Below are positions 1 to 6,613 of a stretch of 9,002 nt of DNA, piece by piece. Each line of letters opens with the position of its first letter. The first letter of the stretch is position 1. The notes beneath the pieces are model-generated. The model was not told where the DNA came from. It did not search any database and worked only from the letters and a program-made list of their open reading frames with translations. The translations under genes and the position numbers were made by a program. This DNA is from an uncultured Clostridia bacterium (GTDB lineage: Bacteria; Bacillota; Clostridia; RGIG6154): positions 1 through 9,002 of the forward strand of contig CAKSHV010000042.1 in assembly GCA_934457515.1 (NCBI GenBank). Direction: 5' to 3'.

Positions 1-1590
1 ATGTTAGAGCTCGGCATGATTACGCAGGAAGAACATGACAGTGCGGTCACCGAAACATTAAACATTCAAAACAACGAAGTTTCCACAAATAAAAATAAAC
101 AATCCTCTTTTACTGACTACATGTTAGAGCAAATCATTTCGGATTTGCAGAAAGAAACGGGCGTAAACGAATCGGTTGCGACCAACATGGTATACAGCGG
201 CGGTCTGCAGATTTATTCCACCATGGAGCTTTCGGTGCAGAACACCATCGAAGAGGTGTATGACAATCCGAAAAAATACCTTTCGGCATACCACACCGAT
301 AATCCCGAACAGTCGGCAATTGTGATTATGAATCCGAAAACGGGCGCGGTTGTGGGCATGCGCGGCGAGCTTGGTCAGCGCCAGGGCGCGTTTACCTTAA
401 ACCGTGCGACCGACAGTTTGCGCCAGCCCGGTTCGTCCATCAAACCGCTTTCGGTTTATGCACCGGGATTTGAGTATAAAAAATTCTCACCCGGAAGCGT
501 GTTTGTTGATGCGCCCTATAAAGCGCCGAACGGACATGAGTTCCGCAACTCGGGCAATAAATACAAGGGCGCCATCTCGGTTAAATCCGCCATTGCGGGT
601 TCGTCCAACATCATTGCGGTTAAAGCACTTGAAAAAGTGGGCATTCAGAATTCTTATAATTTTATGGTAAGCAATCTGCACTTTTCAAGCTTAACGCCGA
701 GCGACAAAGCCCTCTCCCCGCTTGCATGCGGCGGTTTGACAAAGGGCGTTACCGTTCTGGAAATGACGGCGGGATATTCGACATTTGCCAACAACGGCGT
801 TTATAACAAACCGTATACCTACACAAAGGTTACCGATATGAACGGCAACATAATCTTAGAGAACAAAAAAGACAGTTCGGTTGCCATGTCGGAAGCGACT
901 GCATATTCGATTTTAGACTGCTTAAGAAGCGTTGTAACAGGCGGCACGGGTTCGGGCGCGAACTTCTCGTCAAGCTACTATATTGCCGGCAAAACAGGCA
1001 CATCGGACAATTACAAAGACCGCTGGTTTATGGGCATTACGCCCTATTACGTGGGCGGTGTATGGTTCGGCTATGATATTCCGAAAACCGTTTCGGGATA
1101 CTATGATAATCCCTCGGTTATTCTTTGGAAAACCATTATGAAAGAGGTTCATAAAGATTTGCCCGCCAAAAAGTTTGATTCACCGAAAGGCATGACGTCT
1201 GCGCGCATTTGCCTGGATTCGGGCATGCTTGCGGGCAGCCTTTGCGAACACGATTACCGCGGTTCGCGCGCGGTAACGCAGCACATGAGCGCAGGCTCTG
1301 CACCGACCGCAACCTGCACCGCACACAAAAAGGTGCAAGTGGACAAGGAAAGCGGCATGGTTGCCTCGCCCCAGTGCCCGCCAGACCTTTTGGAAGAGCG
1401 CATTATGCCGGTATTCCCCGCATCGACGAGAACCTGCACGGTGCATGGCAACGGCGCGTTTGTAAACGGCAAACTTCCGCCGTCTGAAAACGAAACGGAC
1501 GCACAGCACACCACCGTGCTGCCAACCGAGGAAGAGCCGACACAGACCACATCTGAAAATCAGGATCACACCCAGCCGCAGCAGCAATAA
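1..1590 (+). CDS. Class A penicillin-binding protein (PBP1A type), C-terminal part, 5' end outside window
   Basis: This is a membrane-anchored peptidoglycan synthase acting outside the cell; the window holds its transpeptidase half, which cross-links stem peptides and is the beta-lactam target. Catalytic motifs are all present: SSIK at residues 145-148 (nucleophile Ser145), SSN at 201-203 and KTGTS at 331-335. The flanking RQPGSSIKP and DRWFMGITP contexts are typical of class A PBPs. The N-terminal signal anchor and GT51 glycosyltransferase domain are missing because the gene begins upstream. The ATG at base 1 is an internal Met, since the first residues (LELGMITQEEH) match the segment between the GT51 and transpeptidase domains. 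After about residue 400 comes a tail with five cysteines (404, 415, 439, 459, 479) in two similar units, then a Thr/Gln/Glu-rich low-complexity end. The family is certain; the exact PBP subtype is less so. Confidence 0.95.
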   Translation: MLELGMITQEEHDSAVTETLNIQNNEVSTNKNKQSSFTDYMLEQIISDLQKETGVNESVATNMVYSGGLQIYSTMELSVQNTIEEVYDNPKKYLSAYHTDNPEQSAIVIMNPKTGAVVGMRGELGQRQGAFTLNRATDSLRQPGSSIKPLSVYAPGFEYKKFSPGSVFVDAPYKAPNGHEFRNSGNKYKGAISVKSAIAGSSNIIAVKALEKVGIQNSYNFMVSNLHFSSLTPSDKALSPLACGGLTKGVTVLEMTAGYSTFANNGVYNKPYTYTKVTDMNGNIILENKKDSSVAMSEATAYSILDCLRSVVTGGTGSGANFSSSYYIAGKTGTSDNYKDRWFMGITPYYVGGVWFGYDIPKTVSGYYDNPSVILWKTIMKEVHKDLPAKKFDSPKGMTSARICLDSGMLAGSLCEHDYRGSRAVTQHMSAGSAPTATCTAHKKVQVDKESGMVASPQCPPDLLEERIMPVFPASTRTCTVHGNGAFVNGKLPPSENETDAQHTTVLPTEEEPTQTTSENQDHTQPQQQ

Positions 1591-1634
1591 ACTGCAGCCC
1601 CCCAAAAAAAAACGGTGGGTGCAGAATGCATAAA

Positions 1635-1680
1635 AGAAAAACACGCACATCCTTTTTGGTGGTTTGCGTGTTTTTCTCTT
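1635..1680 (+). terminator. Intrinsic terminator after the PBP gene
   Basis: A perfect 13-base inverted repeat (AGAAAAACACGCA at 1635-1647, its complement at 1665-1677) encloses a 17-base loop. The 3' arm itself carries a run of five T and is followed by more T/C-rich sequence. It lies 44 bases after the PBP stop codon. A smaller imperfect hairpin (CTGCA/CCC with TGCAG/GGG, 1592-1624, one bulged G) sits between the stop codon and this stem. The A-rich 5' arm could also make the stem work on the minus strand, but no minus-strand gene ends there. Confidence 0.7.
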
Positions 1681-1736
1681 TATATTCCCGCCAATCAATT
1701 TTATCTGTCTCGATTTTCTTTACAGAGTGTCTTTTT

Positions 1737-1756
1737 TATAATTTTTGCGATATAAT
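1737..1756 (+). promoter_or_regulatory. Putative promoter region of the arsR-nitroreductase unit (two TATAAT boxes)
   Basis: Two perfect TATAAT hexamers lie at 1737-1742 and 1751-1756, upstream of the AGGAGG ribosome site. A TTTACA hexamer (5 of 6 matches to the -35 consensus) is at 1719-1724, but its spacing to the two boxes is 12 and 26 bases, so neither pair is ideal. The whole stretch is A+T-rich. Just downstream are two similar blocks, GTTTAAC (from 1763) and GTTTGAAC (from 1771), which might be part of an operator for the ArsR protein. The start of transcription and any repressor site are inferred, not shown. Confidence 0.4.
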
Positions 1757-1780
1757 ATAAGCGTTTAACTGTTTGAACAA

Positions 1781-1797
1781 AGGAGGCGGACAATACG
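1781..1797 (+). promoter_or_regulatory. Ribosome binding site pointing to an ACG start
   Basis: AGGAGG at 1781-1786 is a full Shine-Dalgarno match. Eight bases later, in the reading frame of the ArsR protein, stands ACG (1795-1797). The downstream nitroreductase gene has the same AGGAGG followed by eight bases and then ATG. No ATG, GTG or TTG exists in the ArsR frame between the in-frame stop at 1774-1776 and the TTG at 1882. The nearby ATG at 1802 is in another frame and reaches TAA after one codon. This site therefore decides the start, whether by non-canonical initiation or by damage. Confidence 0.6.
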
Positions 1798-2223
1798 GTT
1801 GATGATATAAAGCGGCTTAAAAAAGAATTTTCAGCTTGCAAAAAATTACTGACAGCCATAGGCGATGAAACAAGGCAGCATTTGCTCATTGTAATGATAA
1901 ACGGCAGCTGCAGCGGAAACCGCGTTATAGATATTGCCAAGAATACCAATTTATCAAGACCGGCAGTATCTCACCATATGCAGATATTAAAAGATGCAGG
2001 TGTTGTGAAAACGAGGAAAGAAGGAACTTGTATCTATTATTATCTGGACCCGGCGGCAAAAGAAATTGAAAATTTAATAACGCTTTTTTCAGACATCCAA
2101 AAAATAATGAAAAATGTACCGGACAGAAGCGGTGAAGATTTTATAGGAGGAAAACAGTATGGACTTATTACAGGCAATGAAAGAGCGCCACAGCGTGCGT
2201 TCCTATACGGACAAAAAAATTGA
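1795..2223 (+). CDS. ArsR-family winged-helix repressor with non-canonical (ACG) start
   Basis: This is a small DNA-binding repressor of the ArsR/SmtB type, 142 residues if read from the ACG at 1795. The N-terminal helices read KKLLTAIGDETRQHLLIVM (residues 16-34), the usual family opening. The helix-turn-helix spans about 44-71, with recognition helix SRPAVSHHMQILKDAG at 54-69. A beta-wing (KTRKEGTCIYYYLD) follows at 72-85. The ELCVCDL metal-binding motif of ArsR/CadC proteins is absent, so the inducer is unknown and need not be a metal; the cysteines are 15, 39 and 79. A conventional start exists only at TTG 1882, which would remove the first 29 residues including conserved helix sequence and has no good ribosome site. 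The 3' end overlaps the nitroreductase gene by 65 bases. It probably controls its own unit. It may instead be a slightly damaged gene. Confidence 0.8.
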   Translation, partial: TVDDIKRLKKEFSACKKLLTAIGDETRQHLLIVMINGSCSGNRVIDIAKNTNLSRPAVSHHMQILKDAGVVKTRKEGTCIYYYLDPAAKEIENLITLFSDIQKIMKNVPDRSGEDFIGGKQYGLITGNERAPQRAFLYGQKN

Positions 2224-2833
2224 GGGGCAAGTAAAAGAAGATTTGCAGAAATTTATTGAAGCCTGCAACAGTGAAAGCGGACTTCATATGCAGCTTGTGT
2301 TAAATGAACCGAGCGCATTTGACGGGTTTATGGCGCATTACGGGAATTTTAAGAACGTAAAGAATTATATCGCCGTTGTCGGTAAAAAAGGAAAAGCATT
2401 AGCTGAAAAGTGCGGATATTACGGTGAAAAAGTTGTTTTATATGCGCAAGCACTCGGGCTAAATACCTGCTGGGTTGCATTGACGTACAAAAAAGTGAAA
2501 AGTGCCTTTACGGTTTCGGACGGAGAAAAATTGTGTCTTGTTATCTCAATCGGCTACAGCAACACACAAGGCACAGCGCATAAATCAAAGCCTAAAAGTG
2601 AAGTTTTCGATTCGGCGGAAAATGCTCCCGAATGGTTTGAGCGGGGCATTGACGCCGCTTTGCTTGCACCTACCGCTGTCAATCAGCAAAAATTTAAGTT
2701 TTCGTTAAACGGAAATACTGTTCGAGCGAAAGCCGGACTTGCACCATACAGCAAGGTTGACCTGGGCATTGTCAAATACCATTTTGAACTTGGCGCAGGA
2801 AAAGAAAATTTTAATTGGGAAAACGAATTATAA
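2159..2833 (+). CDS. Nitroreductase family protein (TM1586-like putative FMN oxidoreductase)
   Basis: This is a 224-residue protein of the nitroreductase superfamily, resembling the TM1586-type branch that carries both halves of the flavin fold in one chain. Near the N-terminus, ERHSVRSYTDKKI (9-21) has the basic and Ser residues that usually bind the FMN phosphate. YYGEKVVLYAQALGLNTCWV (86-105) is the central helix and strand. LAPTAVNQQ (169-177) and DLGIVKYHFELGAG (201-214) are typical flavin-pocket segments. The start is firm: AGGAGG at 2145-2150 lies eight bases before ATG 2159. It is likely a cytoplasmic NAD(P)H-dependent reductase of an unknown electron acceptor. It is probably co-transcribed with, and repressed by, the preceding ArsR protein. 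Substrate cannot be read from the sequence. Confidence 0.88.
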   Translation: MDLLQAMKERHSVRSYTDKKIEGQVKEDLQKFIEACNSESGLHMQLVLNEPSAFDGFMAHYGNFKNVKNYIAVVGKKGKALAEKCGYYGEKVVLYAQALGLNTCWVALTYKKVKSAFTVSDGEKLCLVISIGYSNTQGTAHKSKPKSEVFDSAENAPEWFERGIDAALLAPTAVNQQKFKFSLNGNTVRAKAGLAPYSKVDLGIVKYHFELGAGKENFNWENEL

Positions 2834-2899
2834 AAATGCCGTTTTTTGAGCATGCCGACTTTATCAACACGTTTAAAGCTGCAGTAATAATAAACAATA

Positions 2900-2930
2900 A
2901 CCCCCGCCGTTTTCGGCGGGGGTATATTTA
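2900..2930 (+). terminator. Strong intrinsic terminator after the nitroreductase gene
   Basis: CCCCCGCCG at 2901-2909 pairs perfectly with CGGCGGGGG at 2914-2922 around a TTTT loop, extended by one A-T pair (2900/2923). A T/A-rich run (TATATTTA) follows. On the minus strand the same stem is followed by TTATTGTTTATT, so it may act both ways at this convergent junction. It lies 66 bases after the stop codon. Confidence 0.8.
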
Positions 2931-2941
2931 AAAGTTGAAAG

Positions 2942-2970
2942 AAAAAAGCGGCGAATAATCGCCGTTTTTT
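2942..2970 (-). terminator. Intrinsic terminator after queA
   Basis: On the minus strand CGGCGA pairs with TCGCCG (2959-2964 with 2949-2954) around a four-base loop, and the stem is followed by G then six T (bases 2942-2947 are A on the plus strand). The upstream arm is flanked by six A that overlap the queA stop codon, so the hairpin starts directly at the gene end. The A/T symmetry means it could also stop plus-strand transcripts that read through from the nitroreductase side. Confidence 0.78.
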
Positions 2971-4006
2971 ATATAATCATCATGGCATCGCCAAACGAAA
3001 AGAACCGATATTCCTCTTTTACCGCCTCGCGGTATGCCTTTAAAATCTCTTCCCTGTTATAAAGGGCGCTGACCAGCATAATCAGCGTGGATTCCGGCAA
3101 ATGGAAATTGGTAATCAGCGAGTCTACCGCTTTGAATGTATAGCCCGGGTAGATAAAAATATCCGTCCACCCCTGGCACGCGGAAACAAAGCCGTTTTCG
3201 TCCGCCGCCGTTTCAAGCGTGCGGGTCGAAGTGGTGCCGACCGCGACAATTCTGCCGCCGCTCTTTTTTGTTTCGTTTATAATTTTTGCCGTTTCCTCAC
3301 TGATTACGTAAAACTCGCTGTGCATTTTATGGGTCGTTATGTCCTTCACCTTAACGGGGCGGAATGTGCCTAAGCCCACATGCAGCGTAAGATACGCAAT
3401 GCGCACGCCTTTTTCCTTGATTTTTTGAAGCAATTCTTGGGTAAAATGCAGCCCCGCCGTGGGCGCTGCCGCCGAACCGCTGTTTTTGGCATACACCGTT
3501 TGATAGCGGTTCTTGTCTTCTAATTTTTCGGTAATATAAGGCGGCAGGGGCATTTGTCCAAGCCTGTCCAGCACCTCTTCAAAAACGCCGTCAAACTCAA
3601 AGCGAACCGTTCGGAGTCCTCCCTCTGTAATGCCGTCCACCTCGCACCTTAATTCGCCGCCGCCAAACACAAACCTAGCGCCGATTTTTGCCTTTTTTCC
3701 GGGGCGGGTCATAACCTCCCAGCGCACGTCCGAAAGACGTTTTAACAAAACAATTTCAATGTGCCCGCCGGTGTGTTCTTTTTCGCCGTAAAGGCGCGCG
3801 GGAATTACTTTTGTGTCGTTTAAAACCAAACAGTCGCCCGGATTTAAATACTCCAAAACGTCCGAAAAATGCCTGTGCGAAATGCTTTTATCTGCGCGGT
3901 TTAACACCATCAGCCGCGACGCGCTTCTGTCCTTAAGCGGTGTTTGTGCAATCAGCCGCTCGGGCAAATCATAATCGTAATCGGATAATCGATAGCCTGT
4001 TTCCAT
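2969..4006 (-). CDS. queA: S-adenosylmethionine:tRNA ribosyltransferase-isomerase
   Basis: QueA moves the ribosyl part of S-adenosylmethionine onto 7-aminomethyl-7-deazaguanine in tRNA to give epoxyqueuosine, in the cytoplasm. The 345-residue length is normal and the whole family pattern is visible: [11 protein letters not shown] (10-20), [15 protein letters not shown] (60-74), RPGKKAKIG (101-109), [13 protein letters not shown] (177-189), [10 protein letters not shown] (209-218), GTTSTRTLE (257-265), [12 protein letters not shown] (301-312) and the terminal [10 protein letters not shown] (333-342). ATG 4004-4006 is preceded by AAAGGAGA six bases upstream. It is the last gene of the minus-strand block, 15 bases after the SpoIID-type gene. 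The usual partner tgt does not follow; a terminator does. Identification is secure. Confidence 0.97.
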   Translation of the reverse strand: METGYRLSDYDYDLPERLIAQTPLKDRSASRLMVLNRADKSISHRHFSDVLEYLNPGDCLVLNDTKVIPARLYGEKEHTGGHIEIVLLKRLSDVRWEVMTRPGKKAKIGARFVFGGGELRCEVDGITEGGLRTVRFEFDGVFEEVLDRLGQMPLPPYITEKLEDKNRYQTVYAKNSGSAAAPTAGLHFTQELLQKIKEKGVRIAYLTLHVGLGTFRPVKVKDITTHKMHSEFYVISEETAKIINETKKSGGRIVAVGTTSTRTLETAADENGFVSACQGWTDIFIYPGYTFKAVDSLITNFHLPESTLIMLVSALYNREEILKAYREAVKEEYRFFSFGDAMMII

Positions 4007-4021
4007 TCTTTTCTCCTTTGT

Positions 4022-5314
4022 CTATTGCGTAAGCTCCACGCCTGTGTAATAATGCTTTATAATCTGATCATACGTAAACCCGGCTTTTGCCATGCCGTTT
4101 GCGCCGTACTGACTCATGCCGACGCCGTGTCCGTATCCGCTGCCCGAAAGGGTGTAACTTAGAACCGTTCCGCCGCCCAAAATATCGGAAATCACGCCGT
4201 CCGCGCCAATCACTTTAGAAGCAATGCCAAGCACACCCGAAGCGCCCGATGCGCTTGCCATGGTCATTGTCACTTTTCCGCTGCTGCCAAGCACCGTCAT
4301 TGCACCCGCGCCGCCGCTTAAATCTTTCGAAATGGTATATCCCTGGCTTCTTAAATTCAAAATGGTGCGCGTGTTGCCGATTTTGGCGGTATACTCTCCG
4401 TTTGTTCCCACAAACGTCAGCGCCGTTACCGCACCCTCATCCGAGCGCGCGTCAATGCGCAAATCGGTTATATCGCCGATATCCACACTCTTTTTTGCAA
4501 GCGCCTCTTTTAACTGCTGCGGCGTAAACGTTGCCGTCCAGGCATGTCCGTCCGGCTTTGCAAGGGACTGATACGAATCCTCTGCGCCAACAAGATAAGG
4601 CAGCGAACCGCCCCACACGTCTTTCACGTTAAAAGTATGAAAATTCGAGCTTGCGGAGGAATACACCGCGTCAATCAATGCGCCGCCGTATGTAATCACA
4701 ATGCCTTTTGTTTCATTTACCGCCTGCGTGCAGTCCGCTTTTTCAACGCTTGCGCCGCCATACACCTGCGACATGGTGGTGTTATACACATCAAAACCCT
4801 GGCTTTGATACTTGCCGATGCTTTTTGCAACATAGGTTCTTGCGCAAACTGCCTGGGTTTTTAAGGCCTCCATCGGCCACCCGGTTGACATTTCAAGCGG
4901 CACAACGCCATATAAATACTCTTCAATTCCAAGATAGTTCACAACCGTTATATTGCTGCCGTTGGGCACAAGTTCAATCTGCCCGCGATAAGTTTTTTTG
5001 TTTATGGTAAGCAGCCCGCCGGACGGCGTTATGGTCACTTTCGAACCTGCAACCGTAACCGGTTCCGCACCGCCCGAAACGGTCCAGTAGTTGCCGCTTT
5101 GCGTAAACGTTGCCGCGGCAAGCCAGCCCAAATCCGCGCCGTCGCACGAAATATAAACGCCTCCGTCCGCCGAAACGGTAACCGAGGACAAGGCAGACGA
5201 ACCGAAATAAATTCCGACCCTAACTTTTTCGGGAACGGAAACCGCAGCGCCCGCCGTCACGCCCGAAAACAAAAAAACGGTTGCGGCAAGCAGTAACAAA
5301 ATATATTTCTTCAT
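4022..5314 (-). CDS. SpoIID/LytB domain protein, exported (candidate peptidoglycan lytic transglycosylase or amidase enhancer)
   Basis: SpoIID is a lytic transglycosylase that trims denuded glycan strands during engulfment; LytB relatives enhance amidases. This 430-residue protein begins with a clear signal peptide (MKKYILLLLAATVFLFSG, then AGAA), so it acts outside the membrane or in the intermembrane space. The SpoIID domain core is YLGIEEYLYGVVPLEMS (127-143); Glu141 corresponds to the catalytic Glu of Bacillus SpoIID. MEALKTQAVCARTYVAK (148-164) follows, and the end has the hallmark GYGHGVGMSQYGANGMAKAG (393-412) with HYYTGVEL. An Ala/Gly/Ser-rich stretch (about 333-385) lengthens the part just before that motif. 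ATG 5312-5314 has GAGGG nine bases upstream. Its own promoter is likely at 5350-5378. Whether it is the true sporulation SpoIID or a vegetative paralogue cannot be decided here. Confidence 0.9.
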   Translation of the reverse strand: MKKYILLLLAATVFLFSGVTAGAAVSVPEKVRVGIYFGSSALSSVTVSADGGVYISCDGADLGWLAAATFTQSGNYWTVSGGAEPVTVAGSKVTITPSGGLLTINKKTYRGQIELVPNGSNITVVNYLGIEEYLYGVVPLEMSTGWPMEALKTQAVCARTYVAKSIGKYQSQGFDVYNTTMSQVYGGASVEKADCTQAVNETKGIVITYGGALIDAVYSSASSNFHTFNVKDVWGGSLPYLVGAEDSYQSLAKPDGHAWTATFTPQQLKEALAKKSVDIGDITDLRIDARSDEGAVTALTFVGTNGEYTAKIGNTRTILNLRSQGYTISKDLSGGAGAMTVLGSSGKVTMTMASASGASGVLGIASKVIGADGVISDILGGGTVLSYTLSGSGYGHGVGMSQYGANGMAKAGFTYDQIIKHYYTGVELTQ

Positions 5315-5349
5315 GGTAAAAATCCCTCTTCATGCTTCATTTGCATTTT

Positions 5350-5378
5350 ATTGTATCATACATTTTGTTCTTTTTCAA
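5350..5378 (-). promoter_or_regulatory. Predicted internal promoter for spoIID-queA
   Basis: Reading the minus strand, TTGAAA (5373-5378) and TACAAT (5350-5355) are separated by exactly 17 bases. Each has five of six matches to the housekeeping consensus. It overlaps the last codons of the DUF523 gene and lies about 36 bases before the SpoIID-type start. The -10 region also reads GATACAAT, one mismatch from the sigma-E -10 consensus CATACAAT, but no matching sigma-E -35 is apparent. Position and spacing make it a good candidate; no transcription start is known. Confidence 0.55.
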
Positions 5379-5787
5379 GGTCTTGCTCGCTTTTAACTGT
5401 AATTCCCTCTTTTAGCAAAGCTTGCACGGTTATGCCGCACCCCTTAATTTTGGTGCCGGAAAATGTGCCGTCATAAATGAAATTTCTGCCGCAGCTGGGG
5501 CTTGCTTCTTTTAAAATTGCCTCTGTCGCCCCCGTCTTTTTCGCCATTTCCAAAACAATGTCCGCTCCAGCGCGAAAAGCATCGGTAACATCTGTTCCGT
5601 CTTTTAAAAACACGCGTCCGCCGCGGATTTCGGCAGGGTCACGCGGGCTTTTTAAGCCGCCGAATGTTTCGGGACAAACAGCTGTGTATTCTTTGCCTTC
5701 AAGATAGGCTTTCACACAAGCGTTGTCATTGTTTCCGTCGTTATATTTGCAGTTTTCGCCCAGCAAACAGGCGCTGACCAAAATCAT
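5356..5787 (-). CDS. DUF523 family protein (relative of [4Fe-4S] thiouracil desulfidase TudS)
   Basis: This is a 143-residue stand-alone DUF523 protein, the normal size for the family. The characteristic blocks are present: MILVSACLLGENCKY (1-15), VCPETFGGLKSPRDPAEI (37-54), and LKEASPSCGRNFIYDGTFS (92-110). The best-studied member, TudS, removes sulfur from 2-thiouracil using a [4Fe-4S] cluster held by three cysteines. Here the best-placed equivalents are Cys7, Cys38 and Cys99, with Cys13, Cys24 and Cys117 also present. Activity on thiouracil is an inference from the family, not shown. The start ATG overlaps the stop of the preceding DUF624 gene in an ATGA tetranucleotide. AGGAG lies eight bases upstream, inside that gene, so translation is probably coupled. 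Confidence 0.88.
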   Translation of the reverse strand: MILVSACLLGENCKYNDGNNDNACVKAYLEGKEYTAVCPETFGGLKSPRDPAEIRGGRVFLKDGTDVTDAFRAGADIVLEMAKKTGATEAILKEASPSCGRNFIYDGTFSGTKIKGCGITVQALLKEGITVKSEQDLEKEQNV

Positions 5788-6602
5788 TCTTTTCGCTCCT
5801 TTTTCGGATATACTTTTTCATGTGCACTGTCCATATTTTCGCGCAAAACGCGGTCGGTATAAAACACATTTACAAGTCCCAACAGCGATATGCCGCCGAT
5901 TGCGGAAATCACAATGCCCATATTCGGATAGTAAAACGCAGAGCAAATGCCTGCAAGCGAAAAGCCTTGCAGCAGCAAATTCTGCGGAAATTTCATAATC
6001 ACAAGTGCCAGCGAATAACGGTAAAGATTCGCTAAGCTTAACTTATATGTAACCGCCATGGGGTAAATATAGCTTCTGAGCGACGCTAAAATAAAGCCAA
6101 GCAAAATTAAAATGTAGTTAACAAAGCTAAGCCCCTTTTGCAACGTTCCGTAGTAAAAATAAAGATAGGTTAAAGCAAACGCCAAGCATGCGTTAATTAA
6201 GCCGATAAACAACCCCTGCACATAGTTTTTAGACGCTTTTTCGAACATATCACCTAAAACCCACGCGTGCTCTTCACGCGAAAAATTGCGCAGAACAAAG
6301 GTTGCGCCCATGGTCGCCGGTCCCGAAATCAGCGCGATAAACGGAATTAAAACCAGCATCCACGGCAAAAACACATTGTAATCCGCTCTGCCGGAATGGA
6401 AATAATACAAGCCAAATCCCATTGCTGCCATAAACAGCCAGGTTGGAAGTCCTGTTATAAAATAGGCAAGATTTAGGGTAATCAGGCGCCAGATTTTTCG
6501 CTGAATAATGCCGAAAAACACGGTAAGCGCCGGCTCTTTTTTCTTTTCAACGCCCTTTCCCTCTTTCATATCCCGCATATTTGCCCAGTTAAATAATCCC
6601 AT
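5784..6602 (-). CDS. DUF624 (YesL-like) polytopic membrane protein
   Basis: This is a 272-residue integral membrane protein of the DUF624 family. It opens with the family-typical MGLFNW and GKGVEKK (15-21), then an amphipathic/basic stretch and about six hydrophobic segments (roughly 41-68, 77-97, 128-151, 158-180, 195-222 and 228-248), ending in a charged tail (KVYPKKERKE). YesL of Bacillus lies in a pectin/rhamnogalacturonan use cluster and many family members sit beside sugar transporter genes, but none are seen here. The molecular function is unknown. ATG 6600-6602 follows AAGGAGGA six to seven bases upstream; that site overlaps the cobO stop codon, which is 11 bases away. Its stop overlaps the DUF523 start (ATGA). 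The family call is good; the role is open. Confidence 0.85.
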   Translation of the reverse strand: MGLFNWANMRDMKEGKGVEKKKEPALTVFFGIIQRKIWRLITLNLAYFITGLPTWLFMAAMGFGLYYFHSGRADYNVFLPWMLVLIPFIALISGPATMGATFVLRNFSREEHAWVLGDMFEKASKNYVQGLFIGLINACLAFALTYLYFYYGTLQKGLSFVNYILILLGFILASLRSYIYPMAVTYKLSLANLYRYSLALVIMKFPQNLLLQGFSLAGICSAFYYPNMGIVISAIGGISLLGLVNVFYTDRVLRENMDSAHEKVYPKKERKE

Positions 6603-6613
6603 ACGCGTCCTCC

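Noticed and set aside
1..3. ATG at the first base as the start of the PBP gene
   Set aside because: The residues that follow match the internal linker between GT51 and transpeptidase domains, no ribosome site can be seen, and a class A PBP needs about 250 more N-terminal residues.
1180..1698. 172-codon minus-strand open frame opposite the PBP tail
   Set aside because: It is antisense to a well-supported gene, has low-complexity Cys/Arg/Phe-rich translation and no family motif; it also crosses the terminator.
1591..1794. Possible small RNA or attachment site in the gap between PBP and arsR
   Set aside because: Beyond the terminator hairpin and A+T-rich promoter-like boxes I see no stable extra fold, no tRNA and no direct repeat pairing with the other end of the cassette.
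1802..1810. ATG near the AGGAGG site as start of the ArsR gene
   Set aside because: It is out of frame with the ArsR protein and reaches TAA after one further codon.
4224..4571. Plus-strand open frames opposite the SpoIID-type gene (also 4544-4864, 4708-5010)
   Set aside because: These are shadows created by G+C-rich third positions of the real minus-strand gene; no ribosome site or motif.
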